Positions 20,191 through 28,365 of a stretch of DNA of 64,000 nucleotides are shown here, piece by piece (position 1 is the first letter of the stretch; every line of letters begins with the position of its first letter). The notes beneath the pieces are model-generated. The model saw only the letters and a program-made list of their open reading frames with translations. It did no database searches and was not told the origin of the DNA. Both the position numbers and the translations under genes were made by a program. This DNA comes from Palsa-360 sp963710315 (GTDB lineage: Bacteria > Acidobacteriota > Terriglobia > Acidiferrales > UBA7541). The stretch is taken from positions 310,001 to 374,000 of the forward strand of contig CAVPZW010000005.1 in NCBI GenBank assembly GCA_963710315.1, given 5' to 3'.

Positions 20191-22550
20191 TGACGCGCGA
20201 TGTATTTATCAGCCACGCGGGCGACGATGCAAGTGTTGCGGGCGAGGTGTGCGCGCTGCTGGAGAAGCGCGGGTTGAAGTGCTGGATGGCGCCGCGCGAT
20301 GTGGCTGCGGGTTCGGAGTGGGATGAAGCGATTCTCGATGCGATTGAAACTTCGCGCGTGTTTCTGCTGATTCTTTCCAAGAGCGCCAACGATTCTGCGT
20401 ATGTGAAGAACGAAGTGAATCGCGCGTTTTCCGAACGCAAACCCATCGTGACGTTTCGCATCGAAGATGTGATGCCGGGGCGTTCGCTGCAATTGTATCT
20501 CGCGCGGCATCACTGGACGGATGCGTTTCCGCCGCCGCTCGCTGCGCGCGTCGAAACGCTTGCCACGTCCATTACCGCGTTGCTCGATCTGCCAGCGCCT
20601 GTGGCTCAACTCGGCGCAGTTCAAAATGTTGTGACCGCTGATAAGTCTTCAACCAAGCGCACGTTGTTAACTCAGGTCCAGCTTTGGTTGCGCAGCAAGT
20701 GGTGGCAAAGTAAAGCCGCGCTCGGCGCGATAGCCGTAGTGGCGGCTGCCATCGCCGCAGGCTCTTTGTTCGTAGCCTACCGGGCAACGCGTCCAGCCCA
20801 GCAGCCGCTGATGCGTTTCTCCGACGATGCAGGCTCGGAGATCTCACTTTCGATGGTCAGTGGGCCAGCCGTTGCAATTTCTCCCGACGGCTCGCGTCTG
20901 GCTTTCGTAACGCAATCTCCCGATAACACAACTCGAATCGCACAACGCTTGCTCGAAAACCAGAAAGCCACAACGCTGGCGGGCACAGAGGGCGGCGAGG
21001 CGCCCTTCTTCTCGCCCGATGGACGCTGGATTGGATTTTTCGCGCAAGCCGAACTGAAGAAGATCTCGGTCAACGGGGGCGCAACCACCACGGTCTGCGA
21101 AACGGGCGAGAATATCCGCGGGGGCGGTTTTTGGGGTGAAGACGGGAACATCTATTTTGCCAATCAACAGACGCCAGTTATGCGCGTCTCGGCTTCGGGA
21201 GGAACGCCAAGCCCTGTTATGCCGTTGCAAAACGGTGAAGTGACGAACCGCGCGGCTCAGCTCCTGCCGGGGAACGAAGCGCTGCTGTTTGAAGCGAGCG
21301 CGGACAACAACTCATGGGTAAACGCAACGATTCAAGTCGTTTTCCTCAAGACCGGACAGCGCAAGAAACTTATCCAGGGCGGTTATTTTGGCCGCTATAT
21401 TCATGGCAGTGATCCCGAGCAGGGCCATTTGTTGTATATGCAGGCCGGGACGCTATATGCAGCGGCGATGAATGCCCGGCGCGCAGAGTTGACTGGCGCC
21501 GCGGTGCCCATAATCGAGGACATCCCAATCCGCGCGATAAATGGCCTTGCCCACCTTGGCATTAGCAATTCCGGAACTATGGTTTACGTCGAAGGTTCGA
21601 GTGCTTCGACTCAAGTATCGATGGCCTGGCTCGACGGAGCGGAGGGAACGGAGGTCCTGCCAGCGCCTCCCAAAAACGCCTATTTTTTCCCCCGGCTTTC
21701 TCCGGACGGAAAGCGAATTGCCATGACAATTAACGAACCTGGGGGAAGGGATCTCTGGGTTTACGAATGGGGTCAAAATCGGTTCACTCGCCTCACCTTT
21801 TTAAAGCAAATCTCCACTATGCCGCCACTTTGGACGCCGGATGGCAAGCATATTCTTTTCAGAAATCCCTTAACCTCAGAGCTGCAAGGCGGGGGCACCT
21901 ACTGGATGCGATCAGATGGCGGTGGGCAAGCGCAACTCCTAATGACAGGGGGGGATTTTGCCGCGAGTTCATTTTCGCCCGACGGAAAGCGGCTGGCCTA
22001 CACTGACCTTGGGGGTAGCCCGGGAATCTGGACCCTGCCAATCGATTCCGCCGATCCGGAGCACCCGAAGGCTGGCAAGCCGGAGATTTTTCTGGCATCG
22101 AAAGATGTTTCACCGCAGTCGTCTCCTGAATTCTCGCCGGACGGGCGTTGGATCGCGTTTGCCTTAAACCAGTCCGGACGTCTCGAAATCTTTGTGCGGC
22201 CATTTCCCGGGCCGGGCGGTCAGTGGCAGGTCACTAATTCCGGTGGCTGGCTTCCCAGATGGGGCCGGGACGGGCACACGCTCTATTTCCATGGCGGGTT
22301 AGATTACCGTCAGATTATGGCCGCTTCTTACAACGTGAGTGGAGATTCATTCGCGGCTGGCGAACCGCGCTTGTGGTCCGGCAGGACGCTACTCGAAGCA
22401 GAAGGCTTCGATCTCGCGCCGGATGGCAAGCGCGCATTGGCCGTAGTGCCGGCCTCCGGCACGGCGTCTGCCACTTCCACCACTCATGTGAACGTACTGC
22501 TAAATTTCGCCGACGAATTGCAGCGCAAAGCGCCCACGGAGAAAAAATAA
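20190..22550 (+). CDS. TIR-TM-PD40 propeller protein 3
   Basis: This 786-residue protein has the same order as its neighbour: TIR (1-125), membrane helix near 180-200 (ALGAIAVVAAAIAAGSLFVAY) and propeller. Its first 122 residues are identical to protein 2, and the DNA appears identical over about 370 bases, yet the linker and propeller are clearly different (for example GGTYWMRSDGGGQAQLL, WGRDGHTLYFHGG). Its tail is diverged too (FADELQRKAPTEKK in place of the NWFEELKQ ending), so the propeller belongs to a different subline. TAATG coupling joins it to genes 2 and 4. Confidence 0.85.
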   Translation: MTRDVFISHAGDDASVAGEVCALLEKRGLKCWMAPRDVAAGSEWDEAILDAIETSRVFLLILSKSANDSAYVKNEVNRAFSERKPIVTFRIEDVMPGRSLQLYLARHHWTDAFPPPLAARVETLATSITALLDLPAPVAQLGAVQNVVTADKSSTKRTLLTQVQLWLRSKWWQSKAALGAIAVVAAAIAAGSLFVAYRATRPAQQPLMRFSDDAGSEISLSMVSGPAVAISPDGSRLAFVTQSPDNTTRIAQRLLENQKATTLAGTEGGEAPFFSPDGRWIGFFAQAELKKISVNGGATTTVCETGENIRGGGFWGEDGNIYFANQQTPVMRVSASGGTPSPVMPLQNGEVTNRAAQLLPGNEALLFEASADNNSWVNATIQVVFLKTGQRKKLIQGGYFGRYIHGSDPEQGHLLYMQAGTLYAAAMNARRAELTGAAVPIIEDIPIRAINGLAHLGISNSGTMVYVEGSSASTQVSMAWLDGAEGTEVLPAPPKNAYFFPRLSPDGKRIAMTINEPGGRDLWVYEWGQNRFTRLTFLKQISTMPPLWTPDGKHILFRNPLTSELQGGGTYWMRSDGGGQAQLLMTGGDFAASSFSPDGKRLAYTDLGGSPGIWTLPIDSADPEHPKAGKPEIFLASKDVSPQSSPEFSPDGRWIAFALNQSGRLEIFVRPFPGPGGQWQVTNSGGWLPRWGRDGHTLYFHGGLDYRQIMAASYNVSGDSFAAGEPRLWSGRTLLEAEGFDLAPDGKRALAVVPASGTASATSTTHVNVLLNFADELQRKAPTEKK

Positions 22551-24886
22551 TGACTCGAGATGTATTCATCAGCCATGCCGGCGACGATGCGAGTGTAGCA
22601 GTCGAAGTCTGCGCGCTGCTGGAGGCGCGCGGATTGAAATGTTGGATGGCGCCGCGCGATGTTGCGGCGGGATCAGTGTGGGACGAAGCAATCCTCGATG
22701 CGATTGAACAGTCACATGTTTTTTTGTTGATACTTTCCAGTCACGCCAACAAATCGCAATTTGTGAAGAACGAAGTGAACCGCGCGTTTTCGCAGGGCAA
22801 GCCCATCGTGACATTTCGGTTGGAAGATGTGCCGCCTGGACGTTCGCTCGAACTGTATCTGGCGCGGCATCACTGGACCGATGCGTTTCCGCCGCCGCTC
22901 GAAGCAAGAGTGGAGAACCTGTCAAATTCAGTCCGCGCACTGCTTGATACATCCGTCGCGCCGGCAGTACGGTCGAGCGCGGCATCCGCTGCGATTGCCG
23001 CGCCTGCACGCACAACGAATTTCGTGGGCCGTCTGCGTTCTGGCACACAAAAGCTTGTTAAATCCACACGATCATTTGCACAAAATACTTTAATTTTCGG
23101 AATAGGCTGCCTGCTCCTTGGCGGCTTGGTCGCCAGCATCGCGACTTGGCATCTAAAAGGCGATCCCGAGCCATTCCGCAGGCCGGTTACTCGTGCGGTA
23201 ATCCATCTGCCTGCAGGGCAGCAATTGGCGGGCCTAAGCGATGGTCCGGCCCTGGCTATTTCGCCTGATGGCACAATGCTTGCATATGTCGCGCAGCAGG
23301 GCGGCGTTCGTCAGCTGTACCTGCGAGCAATGGACAATACGGACGCTAAACCCGTGCCCGGCACGGATGACGCCTCCGATCCTTTTTTTTCTCCCGATGG
23401 GCAATGGCTGGGATTCTTCTCCAACAGAAAGCTGATGAAGGTTTCATTAAACGGCGGAGCAGCTATCCCTCTCGCTATGGCAGCTTTTGACGGAGGGGCC
23501 GCGTGGAGCAGATTGGGCACAGTTGCCTTCACTCCCTCAAACTTCTCAGTCGTTCAGGGAGTGTCTGAGAGCGGAGGAGTCGTACGACCCTTGACTGCGC
23601 TGGATGGCGCCCAAATCACTCATCGCTGGCCGGACTATTTTCCTGACGGTAAGTCCTTATTGTTTGTTGGCGGAACTTCAGGCGCTATTTTCACAAATGC
23701 CAGGACCGGAGTGCGGCCGGCTGGAACGCTTAAGACCAAGTACATACTGCAGGGAGGAGTATTCCCTCGCTATGCCCTAAGCGGGCACCTCGTTTACGCA
23801 CAGGCGTCGGTTTTGATGGCGGTCCCGTTCGATGCTCAAAAGTTTGAGGTAACTGGCCCGGCTGTCCCGATGGCGGAGGGTGTCATGCAATCCGCTACAG
23901 CCGGATTCGCCCAATATAGCTTTTCCAAAACCGGGTCGCTTGTCTATGTTCCAGGAGGCAACCAGGCGGAACGACTCCGGTTGGTGTGGGTCAATCGGAC
24001 TGGGGCGGAGGAGCCCCTGAATGCGCCTGTCAATGCTTATCTGAACCCGCGAGTTTCTCCCGATGGGCAGCGTCTGGCCGTCGGACTTAACGGAGAGGAG
24101 GGCCAAATCTGGCAATACAATTTTTCCCGGCAGACGCTAACGCGGATGACGTTTGAGGGCTCCGTGAACAATTATCCAGCATGGACGCCGGACGGTATGC
24201 GCATCGCGTTTGTTTCAAATAAGGAAGGTCCGCTGCATATTTTCTGGCAATTGGCCGATGGCAGTGGAGGCCTGGAGCGATTAGGCGCCAGTGATAATCA
24301 AAATAGTGACATATCTGGGCAGGCTGGAGCGCCGAGTGGGTGGTCTCCGGACGGAAACTATGTGGCTTTCAATGTGATTACGCCATCAGGTATCGACGTC
24401 ATATTGTTTTCCGTGAACGACCGCAAATTGCAGGAGATCCTGAAGGGCCCGTTCAACCAAAGCGCGGCGACATTCTCACCGGATGGGCGCTGGCTGATGT
24501 ACGTCTCCGATGAATCCGGACGCTATGAGGTTTATGTCATGGCCTTTCCGGGTCCTGGAGGGAAGTGGCAAATTTCAAACGATGGCGGCACGGAGCCAGT
24601 ATGGAATCCCAACGATCGAGAAATTTTCTACCGTAGCGGCGACAAAATGATGGCAGTGGATATTGCCGCGCAGCCCGGTTTTTCCGTCGGCAAGCCGCAT
24701 CTCCTTTTCACCGGCCCATATGCGCCCACTCCGATCACCTTTCCTAATTATGATGTGTCACGCGACGGCCAACGATTCCTCATGCTTAAACCTGTGGATC
24801 AAACCGAGGCACCCGCAACTCAAATTAACGTCATCGCGAACTGGTTCGAAGAATTAAAGCAGAAAGTTCCTGCGGGGAAAAACTGA
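22550..24886 (+). CDS. TIR-TM-PD40 propeller protein 4
   Basis: This 778-residue protein starts at the ATG overlapping the previous stop (TAATG), although the open frame runs further upstream inside gene 3. The TIR domain differs from genes 2 and 3 in the second half (ANKSQFVKNEVNRAFSQGK) and belongs with those of genes 1 and 5. E46 in WDEAI is kept. A membrane helix (LIFGIGCLLLGGLVASIATW) lies near 180-200, then the propeller with blades such as ISPDGTMLAY, FSPDGQWLGF, FSPDGRWLMY. It ends NWFEELKQKVPAGKN followed by TGATG. Confidence 0.85.
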   Translation: MTRDVFISHAGDDASVAVEVCALLEARGLKCWMAPRDVAAGSVWDEAILDAIEQSHVFLLILSSHANKSQFVKNEVNRAFSQGKPIVTFRLEDVPPGRSLELYLARHHWTDAFPPPLEARVENLSNSVRALLDTSVAPAVRSSAASAAIAAPARTTNFVGRLRSGTQKLVKSTRSFAQNTLIFGIGCLLLGGLVASIATWHLKGDPEPFRRPVTRAVIHLPAGQQLAGLSDGPALAISPDGTMLAYVAQQGGVRQLYLRAMDNTDAKPVPGTDDASDPFFSPDGQWLGFFSNRKLMKVSLNGGAAIPLAMAAFDGGAAWSRLGTVAFTPSNFSVVQGVSESGGVVRPLTALDGAQITHRWPDYFPDGKSLLFVGGTSGAIFTNARTGVRPAGTLKTKYILQGGVFPRYALSGHLVYAQASVLMAVPFDAQKFEVTGPAVPMAEGVMQSATAGFAQYSFSKTGSLVYVPGGNQAERLRLVWVNRTGAEEPLNAPVNAYLNPRVSPDGQRLAVGLNGEEGQIWQYNFSRQTLTRMTFEGSVNNYPAWTPDGMRIAFVSNKEGPLHIFWQLADGSGGLERLGASDNQNSDISGQAGAPSGWSPDGNYVAFNVITPSGIDVILFSVNDRKLQEILKGPFNQSAATFSPDGRWLMYVSDESGRYEVYVMAFPGPGGKWQISNDGGTEPVWNPNDREIFYRSGDKMMAVDIAAQPGFSVGKPHLLFTGPYAPTPITFPNYDVSRDGQRFLMLKPVDQTEAPATQINVIANWFEELKQKVPAGKN

Positions 24887-24897
24887 TGACACGCGAT

Positions 24898-25029
24898 ATT
24901 TCGCGGTTTAAGTAGGACAGGCTTCAGCCTGTCTGGTTTTTCGCCAGTTACATACGAACGTGCCGGAAGAGCGGAACCCCGACAGGCTGAAGCCTGTCCT
25001 ACATAAGCAATACGTGATTAGGAGAAAAA
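24898..25029. repeat. Palindromic mobile-type element between TIR genes 4 and 5
   Basis: Inverted arms at 24912-24933 and 24981-25002 (GTAGGACAGGCTTCAGCCTG and its complement) surround about 47 bases. Each arm can also fold on itself (CAGGCT TC AGCCTG). The element is flanked by a 12-base direct duplication, ATGACACGCGAT, at 24886-24897 and 25030-25041, which is also the start of the TIR coding sequence. This looks like insertion at the TIR start junction; the new gene start has its own AGGAG site. Confidence 0.7.
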
Positions 25030-27333
25030 ATGACACGCGATGTGTTTATTAGCCATGCAGGTGACGATGCCAGTGCGGCGGTGGAGGTGTGCGCGCTGCT
25101 GGAGAAGCGCGGGTTGAAATGCTGGATGGCGCCGCGCGATGTGGCGGCTGGATCGGTGTGGGACGAAGCGATTCTCGATGCGATTGAAACTGCGCGCGTG
25201 TTTTTGCTGATCCTTTCCAAGCGCGCCAATCAATCGCAATTTGTGAAGAACGAAGTGAACCGCGCGTTTTCGCAGGGCAAGCCCATCGTGACATTCCGTT
25301 TGGAAGACGTCGCGCCGGGGCGCTCGCTGGAATTATATTTGGCGCGGCATCACTGGACCGATGCGTTTCCCCCTCCGTTAAGCGCGCGCGTTGAAAGTTT
25401 AGCCAGCTCAATCACCGCGCTGCTCGACTCTTACACCGCGGCGTCAGGAGTGAGTGCGGCCCCGGTCGCCCCGCCAGCTCAGCCAACGCTGTTTTCTCGA
25501 TTACTTTTGCCGCTGTCCACATTCACTGAGAAGGTGCGCCATCTCAGCCGCGAATCTCTCCTGTTCGGGTTGATTGCGCTGCTGCTTGGCTCGGCCCTGA
25601 CTTTTGGCTTCCTCTGGAATCGCAAATCCTCAGCGCCGCCGCAACCCGTAGGGCGGTACGTCATCATGCTTCCCGCAACACAAGAACTGGGCGTCATGAA
25701 TGGTTCTTACCCTCATGCGGTAGCCATTTCTCCAGACGGGATGCACATCGCTTATGTCGGAGTGCAGAATAGCGCGATGGGACTATACCTTCGAGAGTCC
25801 GATAGCCTTGAATCTAAACTCGTTTCCGGCACGGAAGATGCAGACGTCGTAGCCCCTTTTTTCTCACCCGATAGCCATTGGGTCGGGTATGTCAGCATCA
25901 CCGACAGGAAGCTAAAGAAAGTGCCCGTGAGTGGAGGGCAGCCAACAGTCATTTGCGATATTGAGCCCAGGTTTACGGCCGGCGTGACATGGGGCTCGCG
26001 GGGCAGCATTATTTTCGGACGAACTGATGGCTTATGGGAGGTGCCGGAATCAGGTGGGACACCTAAACATCTGACTACTTCGGGAAACGGGGAATTAAAT
26101 CACTCTTGGCCCTCCTTCCTGCCTGGGTCTAACGCCGTGCTTTTTGTCGCCGAACTCGGAGCTTCTTCGCAAATTGCTGTGGTTTCTCTCGACACGGGGA
26201 AACGGCGAAATCTGATTGCCGGAACCGATCCTACCTACTCGCCGAGCGGGCATCTACTGTTTGTACAGGCGGGCACATTGATGGCTGCTTCTTTTAATCT
26301 TCAGAAGCTGGAAATCACCGGAGAGCCAGTCCCTGTAGTGGACGGGCTTGTGATTCATAACGGGACCACCAACACCCTCATAGCCTCCTCCGATTACAGC
26401 CTATCGTCTAATGGAACGCTGGTCTATGCGCCGGGAAGCGCGCGCACCGCTCCTGTCCGTCTCGAATGGGTTACCCGGGACGGAGCCGAATTGACATTGC
26501 CCGCCCCGCCTCATGTCTATGGTCTTCCGAAAATTTCTCCGGATGGAAAGCGGATCGCTATTGGCATCATGGAAAAAGACAGTGAGGTCTACATTTACGA
26601 TCTTGCTCGCGACACGCTAAGCCGGTTCACTTTTCAAGGACCTAACAATCTTGTCCCGTCATGGACACCGGATGGCAAACGCATCGCATATGTTTCCAAC
26701 TCAAGTGGCCCGAGGAACATTTTCTGGCAACTGGCCGACGGAACCGGCGGTTTGGACCGGCTGAATACCAGTCCAAATCTCAGCATTCCCGGCTCCTGGT
26801 CGCCGGATGGAAAAGTTCTGATTTATTCCATCATAGATCGTCAAATGGGATATGACATTTGGACTCTGACGCCCAGCGACCACAAAACGCAGATTTTTCT
26901 GCAAACAAAGTTCAATGAGAATGCGCCACAATTTTCTCCCGACGGGCGCTGGCTGGCGTATTCATCGGATGAATCGGGCCACTCTGAAATCTACGTCGTG
27001 CCTTATCCCGGTCCGGGAGGAAAGTGGCAAATTTCGAGTGATGGAGGCCGGGAACCCGTGTGGAACCGCAACGGGCGCGAACTGTTCTTCCGAAATGGAA
27101 ACAAGATGATGGCCGCGCCGATCAATACGCAGCAGGGTTTTTCCGCGGGTACTCCCAAGATGCTGTTCCAGGGGCAATATGTAACGCTCGCCAATTCCAC
27201 TCCCAATTACGACGTGACCGCCGACGGCCAGAAATTCCTGATGCTTAAAACCACGGCGCCGCCGGCGCAGATCAACGTCATCGTGAACTGGTTTGAAGAA
27301 TTGAAGCAGAAAGTGCCGGCAGGGAAAAAATGA
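25030..27333 (+). CDS. TIR-TM-PD40 propeller protein 5
   Basis: This 767-residue protein has TIR (1-125; FISHAGDD, WDEAI with E46, RANQSQFVKNEVNRAF), a membrane helix near 180-200 (LLFGLIALLLGSALTFGFLW) and a propeller with ISPDGMHIAY, TPDGKRIAYVS and FSPDGRWLAYSS blades. It ends NWFEELKQKVPAGKK, and its TGA overlaps the ATG of a TIR stub. It differs from the others in being uncoupled from the gene upstream by a palindromic insertion, with a good ribosome site (AGGAG, six bases before ATG). Confidence 0.85.
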   Translation: MTRDVFISHAGDDASAAVEVCALLEKRGLKCWMAPRDVAAGSVWDEAILDAIETARVFLLILSKRANQSQFVKNEVNRAFSQGKPIVTFRLEDVAPGRSLELYLARHHWTDAFPPPLSARVESLASSITALLDSYTAASGVSAAPVAPPAQPTLFSRLLLPLSTFTEKVRHLSRESLLFGLIALLLGSALTFGFLWNRKSSAPPQPVGRYVIMLPATQELGVMNGSYPHAVAISPDGMHIAYVGVQNSAMGLYLRESDSLESKLVSGTEDADVVAPFFSPDSHWVGYVSITDRKLKKVPVSGGQPTVICDIEPRFTAGVTWGSRGSIIFGRTDGLWEVPESGGTPKHLTTSGNGELNHSWPSFLPGSNAVLFVAELGASSQIAVVSLDTGKRRNLIAGTDPTYSPSGHLLFVQAGTLMAASFNLQKLEITGEPVPVVDGLVIHNGTTNTLIASSDYSLSSNGTLVYAPGSARTAPVRLEWVTRDGAELTLPAPPHVYGLPKISPDGKRIAIGIMEKDSEVYIYDLARDTLSRFTFQGPNNLVPSWTPDGKRIAYVSNSSGPRNIFWQLADGTGGLDRLNTSPNLSIPGSWSPDGKVLIYSIIDRQMGYDIWTLTPSDHKTQIFLQTKFNENAPQFSPDGRWLAYSSDESGHSEIYVVPYPGPGGKWQISSDGGREPVWNRNGRELFFRNGNKMMAAPINTQQGFSAGTPKMLFQGQYVTLANSTPNYDVTADGQKFLMLKTTAPPAQINVIVNWFEELKQKVPAGKK

Positions 27334-27473
27334 TGGATCGTGAAGTTTTTATTAGCCACGCTGGAGATGATGCAAGTGCGGCAACCGAAGTGCGCACATC
27401 GCTGAAATCGCGCACATTGGAGTGCTGGATTGCGCCACGAAACGTCCGGGCCGTGGCCATACCTTCAAACTGA
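27333..27473 (+). pseudogene. Sixth TIR gene, N-terminal stub of 46 codons
   Basis: ATG 27333 overlaps the stop of gene 5 and opens MDREVFISHAGDDASAATEV, then LECWIAPRNVRAVA and a stop at 27471-27473. This is the first third of the TIR domain, ending right where the sisters read APRDVAAGS, before the catalytic glutamate. Divergence from the other five is high, so it was truncated some time ago. What follows belongs to a recombinase fragment on the other strand. Confidence 0.8.
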
Positions 27474-27474
27474 A

Positions 27475-27634
27475 TCATCCAACCAGCGTCTGGCCGCTCG
27501 TAATCGCCAAGGCGATGTCTTCTTGCGCTTCGAGCTTGGCGGAATCAATCGCTTGGGAATACAGGTCAAGCGTGGTTGTTACTTTGGCGTGGTGCAGCAG
27601 TCCCTGAATCGTTTTTACGTCCTTGCCCGGATTG
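27475..27634 (-). pseudogene. C-terminal fragment of a tyrosine recombinase (phage-type integrase)
   Basis: On the minus strand, about 52 codons ending at 27475 read KDVKTIQGLLHHAKVTTTLD then LYSQAIDSAKLEAQ. This matches the catalytic C-terminus of tyrosine recombinases, with the LLHHAKVTTT block and the nucleophile Tyr in LDLY. The rest of the gene is missing; upstream sequence changes at about 27630 into the amidohydrolase fragment. It is a scar of a lost mobile element bordering the TIR array. Confidence 0.75.
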
Positions 27635-28049
27635 ACCAGGCGGGCCCCACCGATTTGGCTCGCGCGCTTAGCATCTCCATTGCTTGCTTGCGCGACTCAA
27701 CTTCATCCAAGCGGAGCTCTCGCGTCCAAGTCGTTCCCGCGCGCAACAGGTGCATATGGTTATCGATCAACCCGGGGATTACGGATTTTCCCTTGAGATC
27801 GATTTTCCTTGTGTTGGGACTAGCGAGTGCACTGATTTCCTGGTTGCTTCCAACCGCGACCACGCGATCGCCACGAACGGCAACCGCCTGCGCAATGGTA
27901 AAGCGCTGATCGACGGTAATAATCTTGCCGTTAGACAGAATCAGATCCGGCGCGGCCTGCTGTGCGCGCAGGGTCGCGGTGGCAAATGCGACGACTAGCA
28001 GCGCGGCGAGCGCGGTCATTCCTTTAGGGCCTTTAGGGAACCAGTGCAT
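27615..28049 (-). pseudogene. Truncated amidohydrolase (metal-dependent hydrolase, N-terminal part)
   Basis: This 144-residue frame has a signal peptide (MTALAALLVVAFATATLRA), the amidohydrolase-3 beta-sandwich start (PDLILSNGKIITVD) and the first metal motif GLIDNHMHLLRAG. It then runs into recombinase sequence and stops. Intact relatives are over 500 residues and carry the remaining metal ligands in the barrel, so this product cannot be an active enzyme. ATG 28049 has GGAGGA upstream. It meets the recombinase fragment end to end. Confidence 0.8.
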
Positions 28050-28365
28050 GAATTCCTCCGTTGATGGGCTTGGCGGATGGGAGCAATTCGTCGTTTGAAC
28101 CATCTGAGAAGCGCGTTGGAGCCCGCCACCCTGTGCGCGGAGCATGCACCATGCAGGCTGGGCTTGGACAACGGAAGGTTTGACCGGGGCGGGGCCGCTA
28201 CGGCTCTTTGTTCAATCGAAGTTCTTTTCCGATCGACACTGCAACCCACGGTTTGTAACTCGTCACGGAAATGTTTCGCTGCACTCAAGCGGCGCATGCA
28301 ATTGCCGATATTGAAGCTAGGTCGGCAGGTATTTCTTTGCCCCTGCATTCCAATAATGGAGCGCC
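28050..28365. other. Gap between divergent hydrolase fragment and glycosyltransferase
   Basis: 316 bases with no gene. It must hold the promoter of the rightward glycosyltransferase. I saw no clear hexamers, repeat or RNA element. Confidence 0.4.

Noticed and set aside
22259..22549. 97-codon extension of TIR gene 4 into gene 3
   Set aside because: It is a shadow of gene 3 in another frame; the ATG in TAATG matches all sisters.
17860..27473. Repeated TIR units as a possible CRISPR or tandem DNA repeat
   Set aside because: The repeats are about 2.3 kb gene units with coding constraint and divergent propellers, not short repeats with spacers.
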